Positions 1 through 9,363 of a stretch of 64,000 nucleotides of DNA are shown piece by piece (the first letter of the stretch is position 1; each line of letters starts with the position of its first letter). A program made the position numbers and the translations under genes. The notes below the pieces were generated by a model, which saw nothing but the letters and a program-made list of their open reading frames with translations, was not told the origin of the DNA and did not search any database. Location: positions 2,108,001 through 2,172,000 of the forward strand of contig NZ_CP152376.1 in assembly GCF_038784515.1 (NCBI RefSeq), given 5' to 3'. Source of the DNA: Rhodoferax sp. GW822-FHT02A01 (GTDB taxonomy: Bacteria; Pseudomonadota; Gammaproteobacteria; Burkholderiales; Burkholderiaceae_C).

Positions 1-787
1 ATTCAAAGACTGGTTGGGAATTGATTTGCAATGGGCAACTGGGCGCTCGATCCATGAAGTCCTCGGCGACGTCCGCTATGAAAAACGTAGGGATGCCCTA
101 CGAAAGGCGCTTGCGGGCGAGCGCATTGAATTCGATTCTGAAATTAATGAGAACGGGGTTCACCGATACCTGCGAACCATCTTTATTCCTGACGTGTGGC
201 CTGATGGCGTAGCACACGGCGCATATGTGCTTAGCTTGGATGTGACGGACGTAAAGCGGGTGGAGAAGGAACTTAAGGATATCGCTCGTATAGACCCGCT
301 TACGGGCCTACCAAACAGGCGGCAGTTTGATGAGAAGCTTGGGCAAGCCATTGCACGCTGTCAACGCACCGGTTCACGTATGGCTCTCATGTACCTGGAT
401 ATTGATCACTTCAAATCCATCAATGACACTTACGGGCATGGCGTAGGTGATCTTGTGCTGTGTGAATTTGCAAATCGCCTGAAGTCGAACATCCGCATTA
501 CGGACACGGCTGCTCGTTTGGCTGGCGACGAATTTGTCGTCATTTTGGAGGATCTGAGCGACCGAAATGAGGTGCAGATGATCGCTGAAAAGCTGGTAGG
601 AACCATACGGGCAACAATGCAGCTAGGCGATCATAAGATCCACGCTACAACAAGCATTGGCATTACCCTCTGCGAGGGCAATGAATTGAATCCTGCTGCG
701 TTAGTTGCTCGGGCTGATCGTGCGCTGTATCAAGCCAAGGCCGCCGGTCGTGATACGTTTTGGTTAGACGTACCGCCTGGCACTTGA
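1..787 (+). CDS. Diguanylate cyclase, PAS-GGDEF (5' end outside window)
   Basis: The reading frame is open to the left edge of the window, so the start lies upstream; an internal TTG at 14 is not a convincing start. The visible part begins inside a PAS-type sensor domain that ends in a typical DVTDVKR linker, followed by a complete GGDEF domain (about residues 90-250 of the visible part) with DPLTGLPNRR, the DIDHFKSIND substrate region and the signature RLAGDEF. The first glycine of GGDEF is alanine, a variant found in active cyclases. RITD five residues upstream fits the RxxD product-inhibition site. The protein should make c-di-GMP from two GTP under control of whatever the missing N-terminus senses. 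The function call is firm; the ligand is unknown. Confidence 0.9.
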   Translation, partial: FKDWLGIDLQWATGRSIHEVLGDVRYEKRRDALRKALAGERIEFDSEINENGVHRYLRTIFIPDVWPDGVAHGAYVLSLDVTDVKRVEKELKDIARIDPLTGLPNRRQFDEKLGQAIARCQRTGSRMALMYLDIDHFKSINDTYGHGVGDLVLCEFANRLKSNIRITDTAARLAGDEFVVILEDLSDRNEVQMIAEKLVGTIRATMQLGDHKIHATTSIGITLCEGNELNPAALVARADRALYQAKAAGRDTFWLDVPPGT

Positions 788-926
788 TGTTCGGTATTCA
801 GGGCGACACATCATGAGTCAAGGTTGCCGCGCATGGCCAGACCGTGCTCGTTCAACTTCGACAAGAATCGCTTCTGATGTGGCGGACATTGGAACCGGCT
901 GGTGATTTCAATGCAAATTGAATCCC

Positions 927-1134
927 TCAAATTTGAAATTTTCGATACACTCCCAGTCGGGGGCGGAGCCATGCCGACTCAGTACTGAGAGTGGCTTGCA
1001 TTTCTGAAAGCTGTTTTGCTGACAAGATGACCGTGTCAATGCGGCCATCCTTCTCAATAAACACTGGCTCATGCTCTCGCTAGAGCACATATGGCGTCGA
1101 AACGATTTTTGGCTTCCGTGACTGTGACCTGCAT
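927..1134 (-). pseudogene. Frameshifted Phd/YefM-type antitoxin remnant
   Basis: On the minus strand an ATG at 1134, preceded by AAAGGAA, opens MQVTVTEAKNRFDAICALAR and then hits a stop. One frame over, the sequence continues directly as HEPVFIEKDGRIDTVILSAK and runs on to a TGA at 927-929. Together these match the Phd/YefM antitoxin pattern: an N-terminal DNA-binding part followed by the 'EPV.IEKDGR.D.VILSA' strand-turn motif. A shift of one or two bases around 1073 has broken the gene. No matching toxin gene is recognisable downstream (788-926), so this looks like a decayed orphan antitoxin. The family call comes from motif recognition only. Confidence 0.65.
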
Positions 1135-1227
1135 GTCAATTCCTTTGCGTGCAATGGTCATTTTGGCTAATGTTACTTAGTGCACACAAGATTCACACCG
1201 GACTATTGGCGGCAGGGGACAAAGCAT

Positions 1228-1385
1228 ATGAGGGCCTTTGGCGCCGCACTGGTCACCTTCTTTGGGCAGAGATGGGAGACAAGACTCAGATCGTTACGGT
1301 GACCATGACCGCGCACCTTCCAAATCTAGCATTGGCGGTAATTGGCACTACGCATGGGATGTTGGGTGCACGCAGCGTTGCAGTT
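1228..1385 (+). pseudogene. Fragment of a GDT1/UPF0016-family cation transporter
   Basis: The stretch reads MRAFGAALVTFF in one frame and, one base later, WAEMGDKTQIVTVTMTAHLP followed by NLALAVIGTTHGML in the next. AEMGDKTQ is the hallmark E-x-G-D-K-T/S motif of the second half of TMEM165/GDT1 (UPF0016, MneA/Mnx) manganese or calcium exporters. Adding one T to the run at about 1260 would join the two frames as VTFFWAEMGDKTQ. Everything N-terminal of the second repeat is missing, and similarity ends just before the convergent viaA stop. It is a truncated, frameshifted remnant with no function expected. Confidence 0.65.
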
Positions 1386-1392
1386 TCGTACT

Positions 1393-2898
1393 TCAGACCC
1401 CGGTCCGACGCACTGCTGCGGGAAAGTACAGGGCGGTCAGGCTGCTGGTGTGTACGGGCGACTCCACGTTCAGGCCGCCGAACTTGCGCCAGTTTCGCAC
1501 CGGGAATATGTGGTCGCAGACCTCGATCAGGCCCAGCGTCTCGCGGTCGCCAATCAACACCCCCTGCACCCGCAGTCCCAGTTTGCGTTTCACTGCATCC
1601 AGCCGCGCCGCCACCGCTGGCGTGACACCAAACTCACCGTCTGTGGCGATCAGCAGGTCTGCCTGCTGCCAGGCGGTGTCTTCCAGCTTGGAGATAACAC
1701 GCTCCAGGGGGCCACTGATGTCAGTACCGCCTTGAAAGGACTGCCCCAGAAAGTCCGTCAGGTGCTCGAGCCCGGCGCTATCCAAGGGCAACTCCATCTC
1801 GATGGTCTCGTCGTTGCCACCAAACACAAACACATGGCAGCGGCGTCCGTGGGCGTGGGCTGCTCGCATTGCCTCCAGTACCACGGCCTTGGCCACCGCC
1901 TCAGCTCCGCCCTGCATGGACCCCGAGGTATCCACGCAAACCAGCACAGGTCCCGCGATGAATTCGGGTGCCGGTAGCTGTCCCTGGTGCGGTTGCCGGA
2001 CCTGCGCCTTATGGCGCCGTACGCCGGCCATCTGGTCATCGTCTTCGTAGCACAACAGGGTCCGCTCCGCCCGTCGCGCATGCCATAGCAGCCGCAGGCG
2101 AGGATGCCCAAGCAACATCGACTCGGAAGGCACCATGCGTGCAATCTGGTCACCCCGGTGAATGCCCTGCGTCTGCCCGGGCAAGTCGGGTACCCGCACC
2201 GTGGACTGTAAATCCTGTAGCGCCACGACCTCCTTCATCGCCTCTACCCAGGACTGGGGGCGGCTGGGGGACTCTGCGACAGGTCGGCTGCGTCCGAGGT
2301 CTTGCAGCAAGCGGGTCAATTCGGGAAGGGCTACCAGCAAGCGGTGGCTGCGCAGGACTTCCTGCCAGCCCGTCGATTTGAGGATGCCCAGCAACCGGTC
2401 CCACCGACTGCTCTTACAGTCCTGCGGCAACATGCCGAAGACCTGTACCACCTCATCCATCTCCCCTGAGCGTTCCGTCCATTCGTCGGCGAAGGCAGAT
2501 ACCGCCATGGCAATGGCCTCAGCCCGGGTGGTGCCTCGATCCTCAAAATGCGTCACAAAGTCCAGATGGAAGAGCAGACTCCGCAGCACCGTATCTGCGA
2601 GTTCAGGTTGGGCCGAGCAGAATCGCTGCAACTCCAGTTGCCGCAACACCCGCGCCAAAGGCCGGGCAATCGGCTCAGGCGGCCACGGCGCACCCAGCAG
2701 AGCGTCATGCGGCTCATCCTTGTGCGTGGCATCCACAAGAATGCCTCGCAGCTGGACCAGGCCCTGCAAGCGGTCCTCCAATGTGCCATGCACCTGGGTC
2801 AGGGCTGGCCGCCACAGCGTGCGGGCCAAGGCATCCAGTCCGGCCAAACGCCCCTCGCCAACCGCAAACAGCACGGGTACGGGTAAGGTTTGAGTCAC
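1393..2898 (-). CDS. viaA: VWA-domain protein ViaA, partner of RavA
   Basis: The protein has 501 residues, close to E. coli ViaA (about 480). The C-terminal half is a von Willebrand factor A domain with an intact MIDAS metal site: DTSGSMQ around residue 320, GGTDISGPL around 390 and ATDGEFG around 420. The N-terminal half is the helical ViaA region. In the known system ViaA binds the MoxR-type AAA+ ATPase RavA and stimulates its ATPase activity. Family work links the pair to respiratory complexes and iron-sulfur proteins and to aminoglycoside sensitivity. The GTG start overlaps the ravA stop (GTGA), which implies translational coupling. Only the overall architecture, the neighbour and the MIDAS motif support the ViaA name, but together they are strong. 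Confidence 0.85.
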   Translation of the reverse strand: MTQTLPVPVLFAVGEGRLAGLDALARTLWRPALTQVHGTLEDRLQGLVQLRGILVDATHKDEPHDALLGAPWPPEPIARPLARVLRQLELQRFCSAQPELADTVLRSLLFHLDFVTHFEDRGTTRAEAIAMAVSAFADEWTERSGEMDEVVQVFGMLPQDCKSSRWDRLLGILKSTGWQEVLRSHRLLVALPELTRLLQDLGRSRPVAESPSRPQSWVEAMKEVVALQDLQSTVRVPDLPGQTQGIHRGDQIARMVPSESMLLGHPRLRLLWHARRAERTLLCYEDDDQMAGVRRHKAQVRQPHQGQLPAPEFIAGPVLVCVDTSGSMQGGAEAVAKAVVLEAMRAAHAHGRRCHVFVFGGNDETIEMELPLDSAGLEHLTDFLGQSFQGGTDISGPLERVISKLEDTAWQQADLLIATDGEFGVTPAVAARLDAVKRKLGLRVQGVLIGDRETLGLIEVCDHIFPVRNWRKFGGLNVESPVHTSSLTALYFPAAVRRTGV

Positions 2899-4301
2899 GC
2901 TACATCCAGCGGATCGTGCAGTATTGGCTCGGGTTCCTTGGCGTTGTCCACCGCCAGCCGGGGCAACTGCGCAAAGCCCTCCTGCAGGGTGGCGGCACGC
3001 TGTGCCAACTGTGTCACGGCCGCACGGGTGGTTGCCAGATGATCCTGCGCTCTCTGGATCAGCGCCGGCTCCAGCCAGACGCTGCGAGCGGCATAAAGCT
3101 GTAGATCGGACTGATGCAGCGTGACCTCTTGGACGTAGGCAGCCATGCGTGCCAACAAGTCATCCATTTGAACGCGTCGTGCCCGTATATGTGTCTCGCC
3201 ATACAGGCGGCGGCGGTTGTACTGCATCCGCAGCGCCGCGGCACCCCCTTTGGCGTCACCGATTTCACCGGCAATATCCGTGGCCGAGAAATGCAAGCGC
3301 CCTGCCTCGTCGTAATCCAGATCATTGGCCTTCTGCTCGGCATCCAGTGTTCGCTCGAATGCCTCCACGATCAGCGTCAGGCGGGCTGGTGCAAAGGCTT
3401 GGCGAACCCCCAGACGTGAGGTCAGCCAATCGGCTACAGCACTTTGCCGGACATCGTCAGGCGCGGTCAGCCACGGCAGCAGCAACAGGTCCCATAGCGC
3501 CACCGCGGTGCGCCCTTCAGTGGCAGCAGCCACCCGCAACAGTCCAATGATCTTCACCCAGCGCCGATCGGACACCGCCACCCGCAAATCTTCGGCGACC
3601 AGATAAGCGCGCAGTTCTGCCAACAAGGCCACCACCGTCTCCGGTAGTTTCACCGTGGCGGCGACGTTGGCAAGTTCCTGCAGTTCGGACGTGGTCAGGG
3701 TCAGGTCGGCAGACGGAGGCTGCCATTGGCGCGGCGGGCCCGCCTTGAGCAAGGCACCAAATCCGGTTGCCGATACTGCTGCCACGGGCAGACGCAGCAG
3801 AAAGCGGTCAAAGAATGCTTCGGAGACCTCGTCTTCCGGCACGTTGTTTGTGGCACCCACCAGACTGACCAGAGGGCAACGCTGGCGGCCGGCACCGTTG
3901 TCAAACTCGCGCTCGTTGAGCAGAGTCAGCAGCGCGTTCAAGATGGCGCTGTTGGCCTTGAAGACTTCGTCAATGAAGGCAACCACTGCATCTGGCAGAT
4001 AACCGGCAATGTGCCGTTCATAACGGTCTTCTTCCAGAGCCTTTATGGATAGAGGGCCAAACAGCTCTTCCGGTACGGTGAAGCGCGTCAGCAGGCGCTC
4101 AAAATAACGAGCATCACGAAATACAGTATGCAAGCGTCGAGCCAGCTCGCTCTTGGCCGTACCTGGCGGACCGATCAGGAGGCTGTGCTCGCCGGCTAAC
4201 GCCGTCAACAGGCAAAGCCGCACGGCCCGCTGTCGCTCAACTAGACCCTTCTCCAGAGCCTTCGTGAGTGCCTCAATTTTTCCGATGAGCGCTGAATCCA
4301 T
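2895..4301 (-). CDS. ravA: MoxR-family AAA+ ATPase RavA
   Basis: The Walker A motif is GPPGTAKSEL (about residue 46) and the Walker B region is AFIDEVFKAN. A sensor-1 type GATNNVPED and the FFDRFLLR arginine-finger region follow, all typical of the RavA branch of MoxR ATPases. The C-terminal part carries the helical/LARA-like region. The reading frame extends upstream to 4394, but the ATG at 4301 (MDSALIGKIEALTKAL) matches the usual family N-terminus and gives 468 residues against about 498 in E. coli. It is co-transcribed with and overlaps viaA. RavA forms hexamers that act with ViaA in the cytosol. Start choice is less certain than identity. Confidence 0.88.
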   Translation of the reverse strand: MDSALIGKIEALTKALEKGLVERQRAVRLCLLTALAGEHSLLIGPPGTAKSELARRLHTVFRDARYFERLLTRFTVPEELFGPLSIKALEEDRYERHIAGYLPDAVVAFIDEVFKANSAILNALLTLLNEREFDNGAGRQRCPLVSLVGATNNVPEDEVSEAFFDRFLLRLPVAAVSATGFGALLKAGPPRQWQPPSADLTLTTSELQELANVAATVKLPETVVALLAELRAYLVAEDLRVAVSDRRWVKIIGLLRVAAATEGRTAVALWDLLLLPWLTAPDDVRQSAVADWLTSRLGVRQAFAPARLTLIVEAFERTLDAEQKANDLDYDEAGRLHFSATDIAGEIGDAKGGAAALRMQYNRRRLYGETHIRARRVQMDDLLARMAAYVQEVTLHQSDLQLYAARSVWLEPALIQRAQDHLATTRAAVTQLAQRAATLQEGFAQLPRLAVDNAKEPEPILHDPLDVA

Positions 4302-4826
4302 TGACAAATTGTAGAGACGGACCAGCATGAAGTGAACATTGCGTCGCAAAAAAACCGCAGCACCGAAAGAAGCGCATAGCCCAAGGCGTACCAATCACCT
4401 CTGACTCAAGCGGCCGCGGATTTCGAACTCATAGGTACCTTTTGTAGAGGACAAATTTGCATATGAATCAACGCTATGAATGATGGCTTCAAAATATGCT
4501 GCAACCTGCAAGCGCCCGCATCTCTGACAAATCAATGAAACGCCAAAGCGCAACTGTTGCGATACCTGGCAACATTGCGACCCTGAGTTGAACGGTCTCG
4601 CGCAAAGAATATCTGGCATTAGTCGCCGCAGCAACTCAAATGCCATCATTGTGGATATCGAGAAAGAAGGCATCAGGCTACCGGATCAAAAATACCGATA
4701 TCAAGGCGGCAACCTAAGGCTTCTGCGTGCCATAAGCCAAGTCGTCATCAAAGAAATGTTTAGACCGCTGCCCTAGCCGATTGTGGGGTCAGAAGCACGC
4801 TGTTGCAGCCACTCTTCTTCTATTGC
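4302..4826. other. Intergenic region with no recognised gene
   Basis: About 525 bases separate ravA from the KTSC gene. A minus-strand frame of 92 codons ends at 4395 and contains an ICQRCGRL motif resembling a zinc ribbon half, and a plus-strand frame ends at 4776. Neither has a convincing ribosome binding site or a family match I can recognise. The ravA-viaA promoter should lie just upstream of 4301. Confidence 0.3.
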
Positions 4827-5129
4827 CTATCCTGCTGCCGACTCTCCATTGGCGTCATCGCTGGAGCCAAACAGGTCGCCGAAATTCTTCTTGGCTTCTG
4901 ACGATGCAGGAAATGCCATAGGTATGCCTCTGGGGTACTCCTCTGCAATGCGGTCTTCCCAATAGGCTGCCGGATTAGGGGCACTGCACAATCTGCGGTA
5001 CACCTCCTGAGGAACATGCTTGTAGGCAAGCACCGACTTATTGTCCCAATGCAGATCCAGCTGCCCGGACTCGGGATTGAAGTGGGCCATTCGGATTCGG
5101 CCGCTCGTGAATTTCTTGATCTGCATCAT
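4827..5129 (-). CDS. KTSC domain-containing small protein
   Basis: The 100-residue product has a central stretch, IRMAHFNPESGQLDLHW then KSVLAYKHVPQEVYRRL, that matches the KTSC fold: a short beta-rich domain in which a residue pair after I/M-x-x-x-x-Y/F-D/N-P is followed by 'Y.Y..VP..VY..L'. KTSC domains are common in small bacterial and phage proteins and have no settled function. The ATG at 5129 was chosen over an upstream TTG at 5153 because it places the conserved domain close to the N-terminus. The tail is acidic and low in complexity (FGSSDDANGES). It stands alone, divergent from the downstream diguanylate cyclase. Confidence 0.6.
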   Translation of the reverse strand: MMQIKKFTSGRIRMAHFNPESGQLDLHWDNKSVLAYKHVPQEVYRRLCSAPNPAAYWEDRIAEEYPRGIPMAFPASSEAKKNFGDLFGSSDDANGESAAG

Positions 5130-5428
5130 GAACTTCTTTTTCGCCTGATCCAAATCGGCTTGAGTGTGCTACCTGGTGAGCGAGATTCTAGGCCTCTTGG
5201 TGTGAAATGCTCTACCACAATCGCATAAACGATCCGCATCCTTTTTGGGCACAAGCCGCAAACGCTGTAGGCATGCGGGTTCGCAGAGGTTATTCAAGAG
5301 TTTTCCACAGACCCACCCACAGTTCTTGGGGACGGATCCAGCCAAATGCACGAGTCCATATATGGCACCCGCGTGTACTCCACTCCGCTGGCATCCGATA
5401 CCATAGCGCAAATTCAGGAAACGAAACG

Positions 5429-6493
5429 ATGCCCAAAGCGACACATTCTGCAGAATACCTGTTGAATCAACTCGGCGAGCTGAGTCACGAATTGAGCAGC
5501 AGGTCGCTGCAGGGGCAAGGCCATTTTGATAAGCCACTGCAAATTGTCAATAACGTGATGGGCTTTCACGTTGGCGTCTTGTACAAGATTGCCAATGCCA
5601 TTGAAAACGACCTGATACTGGAAGTGGTGGGCGTCTGCAGTTCAGAGCACCAGCGCCCGGATTTAGAAGAAGGCAGCAAGATATGCCTGGATATCAACAA
5701 TCCCCCGGCGGAATTCATCAACGAGGTCATGGCCTTTAAACGTCGGAGTGTGTCGGCCGTCAATGTTCCAGGCTGGGGATGCGATATCGTTGGATCGATC
5801 TACATGCCCGAGAGTCTGGGCCATGGATACCTTCTGGCAGGTGACTTTTTTGGGGAAGAGTCTGACATTCAGACATACGAAGTGCGCGCTTGTGAAGTCA
5901 TGTGCAACATGCTCAGTGCCGTACTCATGAAAGCACAATTCGAGAAATTGGCAAGCATAGATGGCTTAACCGGACTGATGAACAGCCGCGCCATACGGGA
6001 GGCATTTGAGAAAGCGTTTCAGCGCCAGAAGCGCAAGAATTCTGGCCTGGGAGCTGTTGTTCTGGCTGACATTGACTTTTTCAAGAAAATCAATGACCAG
6101 TACGGTCACATCCAGGGTGATTCTGTCTTGCAGGAGGTGGGAATGCTGTTTGACTCATTCACACGCAAGCATCTTGACGTGGCTGGCCGCTATGGCGGTG
6201 AGGAGTTCTTGCTGATTTATGAGGATTCCGATGCGCGGCAAGTCTTGAGCATTGTTGAGAGACTGCGGCAATCTATTGCAGGACACCCGTTTAAGAAGAT
6301 TGGGCCCAGCGGTAACCCGATCCATGGTGAGTCCTTGCCTGTCACGATGTCTTTTGGCGTTGCCCGGCTTCAATACGACGGCGTCACGAGCAGCAAGGAG
6401 TTGCTGGCAATAGCCGATGCAGCACTCTATCAATCCAAGGAAGATGGTCGCAATCGGGTCACCCTGGGCCAGGCCCTTGCCAGTGCCAACTAA
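5429..6493 (+). CDS. Diguanylate cyclase with N-terminal GAF-like domain
   Basis: The frame is open from 5207, but the ATG at 5429 has an AGGAA ribosome binding site eight bases upstream and gives 354 residues. The first 170 residues look like a GAF-type sensor (HFDKPLQIVNN, then an alternating strand-helix pattern). The C-terminal GGDEF domain has DGLTGLMNSR, DIDFFKKINDQYGH and RYGGEEF, so it should be an active cyclase. The position of the RxxD inhibitory site reads KHLD, so classical product inhibition is probably absent. The stop codon overlaps that of the convergent exchanger gene at 6490-6493. The soluble form suggests cytoplasmic sensing. Confidence 0.88.
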   Translation: MPKATHSAEYLLNQLGELSHELSSRSLQGQGHFDKPLQIVNNVMGFHVGVLYKIANAIENDLILEVVGVCSSEHQRPDLEEGSKICLDINNPPAEFINEVMAFKRRSVSAVNVPGWGCDIVGSIYMPESLGHGYLLAGDFFGEESDIQTYEVRACEVMCNMLSAVLMKAQFEKLASIDGLTGLMNSRAIREAFEKAFQRQKRKNSGLGAVVLADIDFFKKINDQYGHIQGDSVLQEVGMLFDSFTRKHLDVAGRYGGEEFLLIYEDSDARQVLSIVERLRQSIAGHPFKKIGPSGNPIHGESLPVTMSFGVARLQYDGVTSSKELLAIADAALYQSKEDGRNRVTLGQALASAN

Positions 6494-7542
6494 TGCACAA
6501 TTCCCTTGTAAAAGAAGAATCCATACGCTCCCAGCAACCCTATTCCGAAGATTCGCGGCACTCGTTTGAGGAAGGCCACAGTCAAGAAGTGCAGCACGCC
6601 CGCACCCAGGATGACGTAAATGCCCGTTTGGAACATACCAGGGATGTGAATCGAATTGAAGACTGCAAATATGCCAATGCACATCGGAATGCAGACATGT
6701 GCATCACCAATTTGTGAACTCAGAACGATGTCTTGTCGACCCCGGTGCGCATAGTACAAGGCAATCAGTGCATTGGGCAAAACCATCAACAGGCCGCTAA
6801 TCCAGCCGAGATTTGAAAAGCCGACGTACCGACTCCCCGCCCCGGACACCCATGTTACGAGTTCATCAGTTGAGTAGTAGATGCCCCAGGCGCTGACAGC
6901 AATTGCCATCAGGTCAAGCACGATGGTCCATTGGAAAGTCTTATTCTTTCTGATCTTGTCCTTCAAGATTTCAAAGACATGCAATACCTGCCAAAAGATA
7001 AACAGGGCGATCAATACGATTCCGTCATAGAAATCAACAATGCCGTCCTTGGCTAGAGCCCATAGAGTGCCCGTAAACAAGAATAAGGCGGTCAGACTGA
7101 AAAGTACTTCGAGCCCACCAATGCGTTGCATTGCGGTGGATGATTTACCCTTGCTCTTCGCGCTTTGCTTTTGAACGCCCGCCGCGGGGGCCATCAGCGC
7201 GGAAGTTCCAATGATCAACGTCAGATTGGTAACGTTGTTCACGAGGCAGTTCTCAATCACTTGGCCGCCATTGCTGGCCGAACGGCTCATTACAAAGGCA
7301 AACACCAAATTTGGGAACCCAGAACAGTAGGGCATGATGAGCGTACCGAGCACAGTGCCCTCGAAGCCCTTGTGTTCCATGGCCTGTAGACGCCAGATCA
7401 TGAAAAAAGACGCTGTCAGAAACAGCGCTAACAGAGCTAGCGGCTGATGGGAATACGCATGGACAATCTTAAGGAACCCATCGGAATGAGGCAAATGAAA
7501 GGACGCATCCGGTAAAAACTTCTTTAAAAAATCAGCGTCCAT
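6490..7542 (-). CDS. Sodium/calcium exchanger (CaCA)-like membrane protein
   Basis: The protein has 350 residues and about ten hydrophobic segments. Two regions resemble the alpha repeats of the CaCA superfamily: GTLIMPYCSGFPNLVFAFV with NNVTNLTLIIG in the first half, and LPNALIALYYA with SSQIGDAHVCIPMCIG in the second. In the family these repeats form the ion path that exchanges Na+ or H+ for Ca2+ across the inner membrane. Here the usual acidic residue of the first repeat (G-x-S-x-P-E) appears replaced (MPYCSGFPN), so this is a divergent member and its ion is unclear. A basic linker (SAKSKGKSS) separates the halves, as in other family members. Confidence 0.65.
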   Translation of the reverse strand: MDADFLKKFLPDASFHLPHSDGFLKIVHAYSHQPLALLALFLTASFFMIWRLQAMEHKGFEGTVLGTLIMPYCSGFPNLVFAFVMSRSASNGGQVIENCLVNNVTNLTLIIGTSALMAPAAGVQKQSAKSKGKSSTAMQRIGGLEVLFSLTALFLFTGTLWALAKDGIVDFYDGIVLIALFIFWQVLHVFEILKDKIRKNKTFQWTIVLDLMAIAVSAWGIYYSTDELVTWVSGAGSRYVGFSNLGWISGLLMVLPNALIALYYAHRGRQDIVLSSQIGDAHVCIPMCIGIFAVFNSIHIPGMFQTGIYVILGAGVLHFLTVAFLKRVPRIFGIGLLGAYGFFFYKGIVH

Positions 7543-8016
7543 TTATTTGTGTAGAGGTCTCTGGTGCATCCCTGAGGGTACTGCAATTGCCCAGGCATTT
7601 TCGTAGAACCGGACTGGAGATTTTGTGAGGTCTGCGCCTTCGGCAGGGCGTTGCTCATGAGAAGCTCGGCGGAAGGGGGTGCCGTACTTTTTTCAACGCT
7701 ATCAACGCCAAGCTGCTCAGGCCCCGTCACATATCGCGGGAGAATGAGCCGTCCAACGTTACAGCAAGCCAGACCACGGTTCTGAACCGGGCCAGGAGCC
7801 CATTTGAAATGGAGCGCGAGCGTGAGGCATAGGTGTGGCGGTCACCTGAAAGCTTTGCTCCCGATGAATTGGGTCTTGGGTTGCTGCGCTTAGCCAACCG
7901 AAAATCTCATTGGGTTGAATCTTCATCTATTCAGAACTAGTATTGCCCTGGGTTAACCGGCGTATTGCAACGTAACTGCTTCGATAAAGAGCCAAGAATC
8001 ATCGGTTGGGCTTCTT
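7543..8016. other. Intergenic region with no recognised gene
   Basis: About 470 bases lie between the divergent exchanger and protease genes. Both promoters should be inside it. A minus-strand frame of 68 codons ending at 7524 overlaps the exchanger start and shows no family resemblance. I see no repeat, tRNA or clear terminator. Confidence 0.3.
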
Positions 8017-9303
8017 GTGACGATGAATCCAATGGGGGCTGACATGGACGTCACTGAATCAAATGTTCCCGCAGAGCCTTTAAGTGATGCAGGCGGAGAC
8101 TCCTTTGCACATGAAAAATGGCATACCAGAGTTCTTGCAGACGCGAAGGTGGCAAGAATCAGACGAGGCCACTGGCGCCTCGCTTTACGAAGTATTCTTC
8201 CTGTCGTTGCTCTGCTATGTGTAGTAGTGGGCGCGCAATATTGGCGCACGACGCAGTTGGTAAACCAACTCAATGCAGCGGACCGACAAGTTGCGGTAGT
8301 GAGTGAGGAGCTGCGCCGCTTGCGAAGTGAAAGCCCACTGCGTAGCGAAATGGATGTTCTACGAGACACGGTTAAACGCAATTTGGACGGTGAGTCTGCG
8401 CGCGTAGATGCAATTGAGAGTGGCTCATTGGCTCCGGTAGTAGCCCAGGTGAGTGCATCGGTGGGCCTCATTCAAGGACGGTTTGTATTGATTCACCCAA
8501 CCAGTGGAAAACCGGTTCGCGTACGTATGGCTCTTGGAAAACCAATGCGCGACAGTGACGGTAGCCCACGATTGACCATTTCGGGCATGGGGCCCGTGTA
8601 TGTTTCCACTTTCATGGGAACGTTCTTTGTGATCGATCAACATGGGTCGTTGCTGACAAACCGCCATGTAGCATTGCCTTGGGAAAACGGCATTGCAGAA
8701 AAGGCTATGAAAGAGCTTGGGGTAAAACCCGTCATGCTTGAAATGCGCGGCTTTTTGCCGGGACAGGAAAACCCTTTTGAAGTCATGACACTAACGGTGG
8801 ATTCGCACGATTTGGCCCTCTTACGTGGCAGTGGTGCTGCACTGTCAGTGTCGCCTTTACCGCTGGCAAAGAAAAATCCCTTGCCTGGTGATGTGGCGCT
8901 GCTGTTTGGTTACCCGACAGGCATACACGCGTTGATAGCACGTGCAGGCGATGAGTTCTTAGCGAGACTGGAAAACGTCCCCAATCTGGACGATGGCCGT
9001 GCACTCGAAATCTTGGCTAAAGTTGGCTTAGTGAAACCCTTGGTAAGTCGCGGCATCATTGCGCAGACAACCGATGCAGCTATCGCGTATGACGCGCAGA
9101 CGACTGGCGGTGGGAGTGGGGGGCCGGTAGTGAACTTGCGCGGAGAGGTCGTCGCTGTCAATCGTGCGGTATTGCAAAATTTCACCGGTTCCAACATCGG
9201 CGTACCTATAGAGGTGGTATCTGAATTGCTAAAACAGACATCAAATGCGACGATCGAAATCCATGAAGATAGTCCGAAAATCCCACACGTGAATTCCAAA
9301 TAG
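8017..9303 (+). CDS. Membrane-anchored trypsin-like serine protease
   Basis: A short cytoplasmic N-terminus is followed by one transmembrane helix (about residues 58-78, RSILPVVALLCVVVGAQYW), a coiled-coil stretch (residues 80-130) and a chymotrypsin-fold protease domain in the periplasm. The catalytic triad is visible as His in LLTNRHVA, Asp in SHDLALLR and Ser in TGGGSGGPVVN. No PDZ domain follows, unlike DegP/DegS. Possible starts are GTG 8017 and ATG 8023, 8032 and 8044; the longest is given. It probably acts in envelope protein quality control or cleaves a specific partner through its coiled coil, but no substrate can be inferred. Confidence 0.78.
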   Translation: MTMNPMGADMDVTESNVPAEPLSDAGGDSFAHEKWHTRVLADAKVARIRRGHWRLALRSILPVVALLCVVVGAQYWRTTQLVNQLNAADRQVAVVSEELRRLRSESPLRSEMDVLRDTVKRNLDGESARVDAIESGSLAPVVAQVSASVGLIQGRFVLIHPTSGKPVRVRMALGKPMRDSDGSPRLTISGMGPVYVSTFMGTFFVIDQHGSLLTNRHVALPWENGIAEKAMKELGVKPVMLEMRGFLPGQENPFEVMTLTVDSHDLALLRGSGAALSVSPLPLAKKNPLPGDVALLFGYPTGIHALIARAGDEFLARLENVPNLDDGRALEILAKVGLVKPLVSRGIIAQTTDAAIAYDAQTTGGGSGGPVVNLRGEVVAVNRAVLQNFTGSNIGVPIEVVSELLKQTSNATIEIHEDSPKIPHVNSK

Positions 9304-9363
9304 GAGGCTCTCTTTTCAAGACCTACTTAGCAGTTGTTTATGCTTAGCTAAACAAGTGCGCTG

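Noticed and set aside
4395..4673. Minus-strand frame with an ICQRCGRL motif
   Set aside because: One CxxC pair without a second pair, no clear ribosome binding site and no family match; kept only as a note in the intergenic entry.
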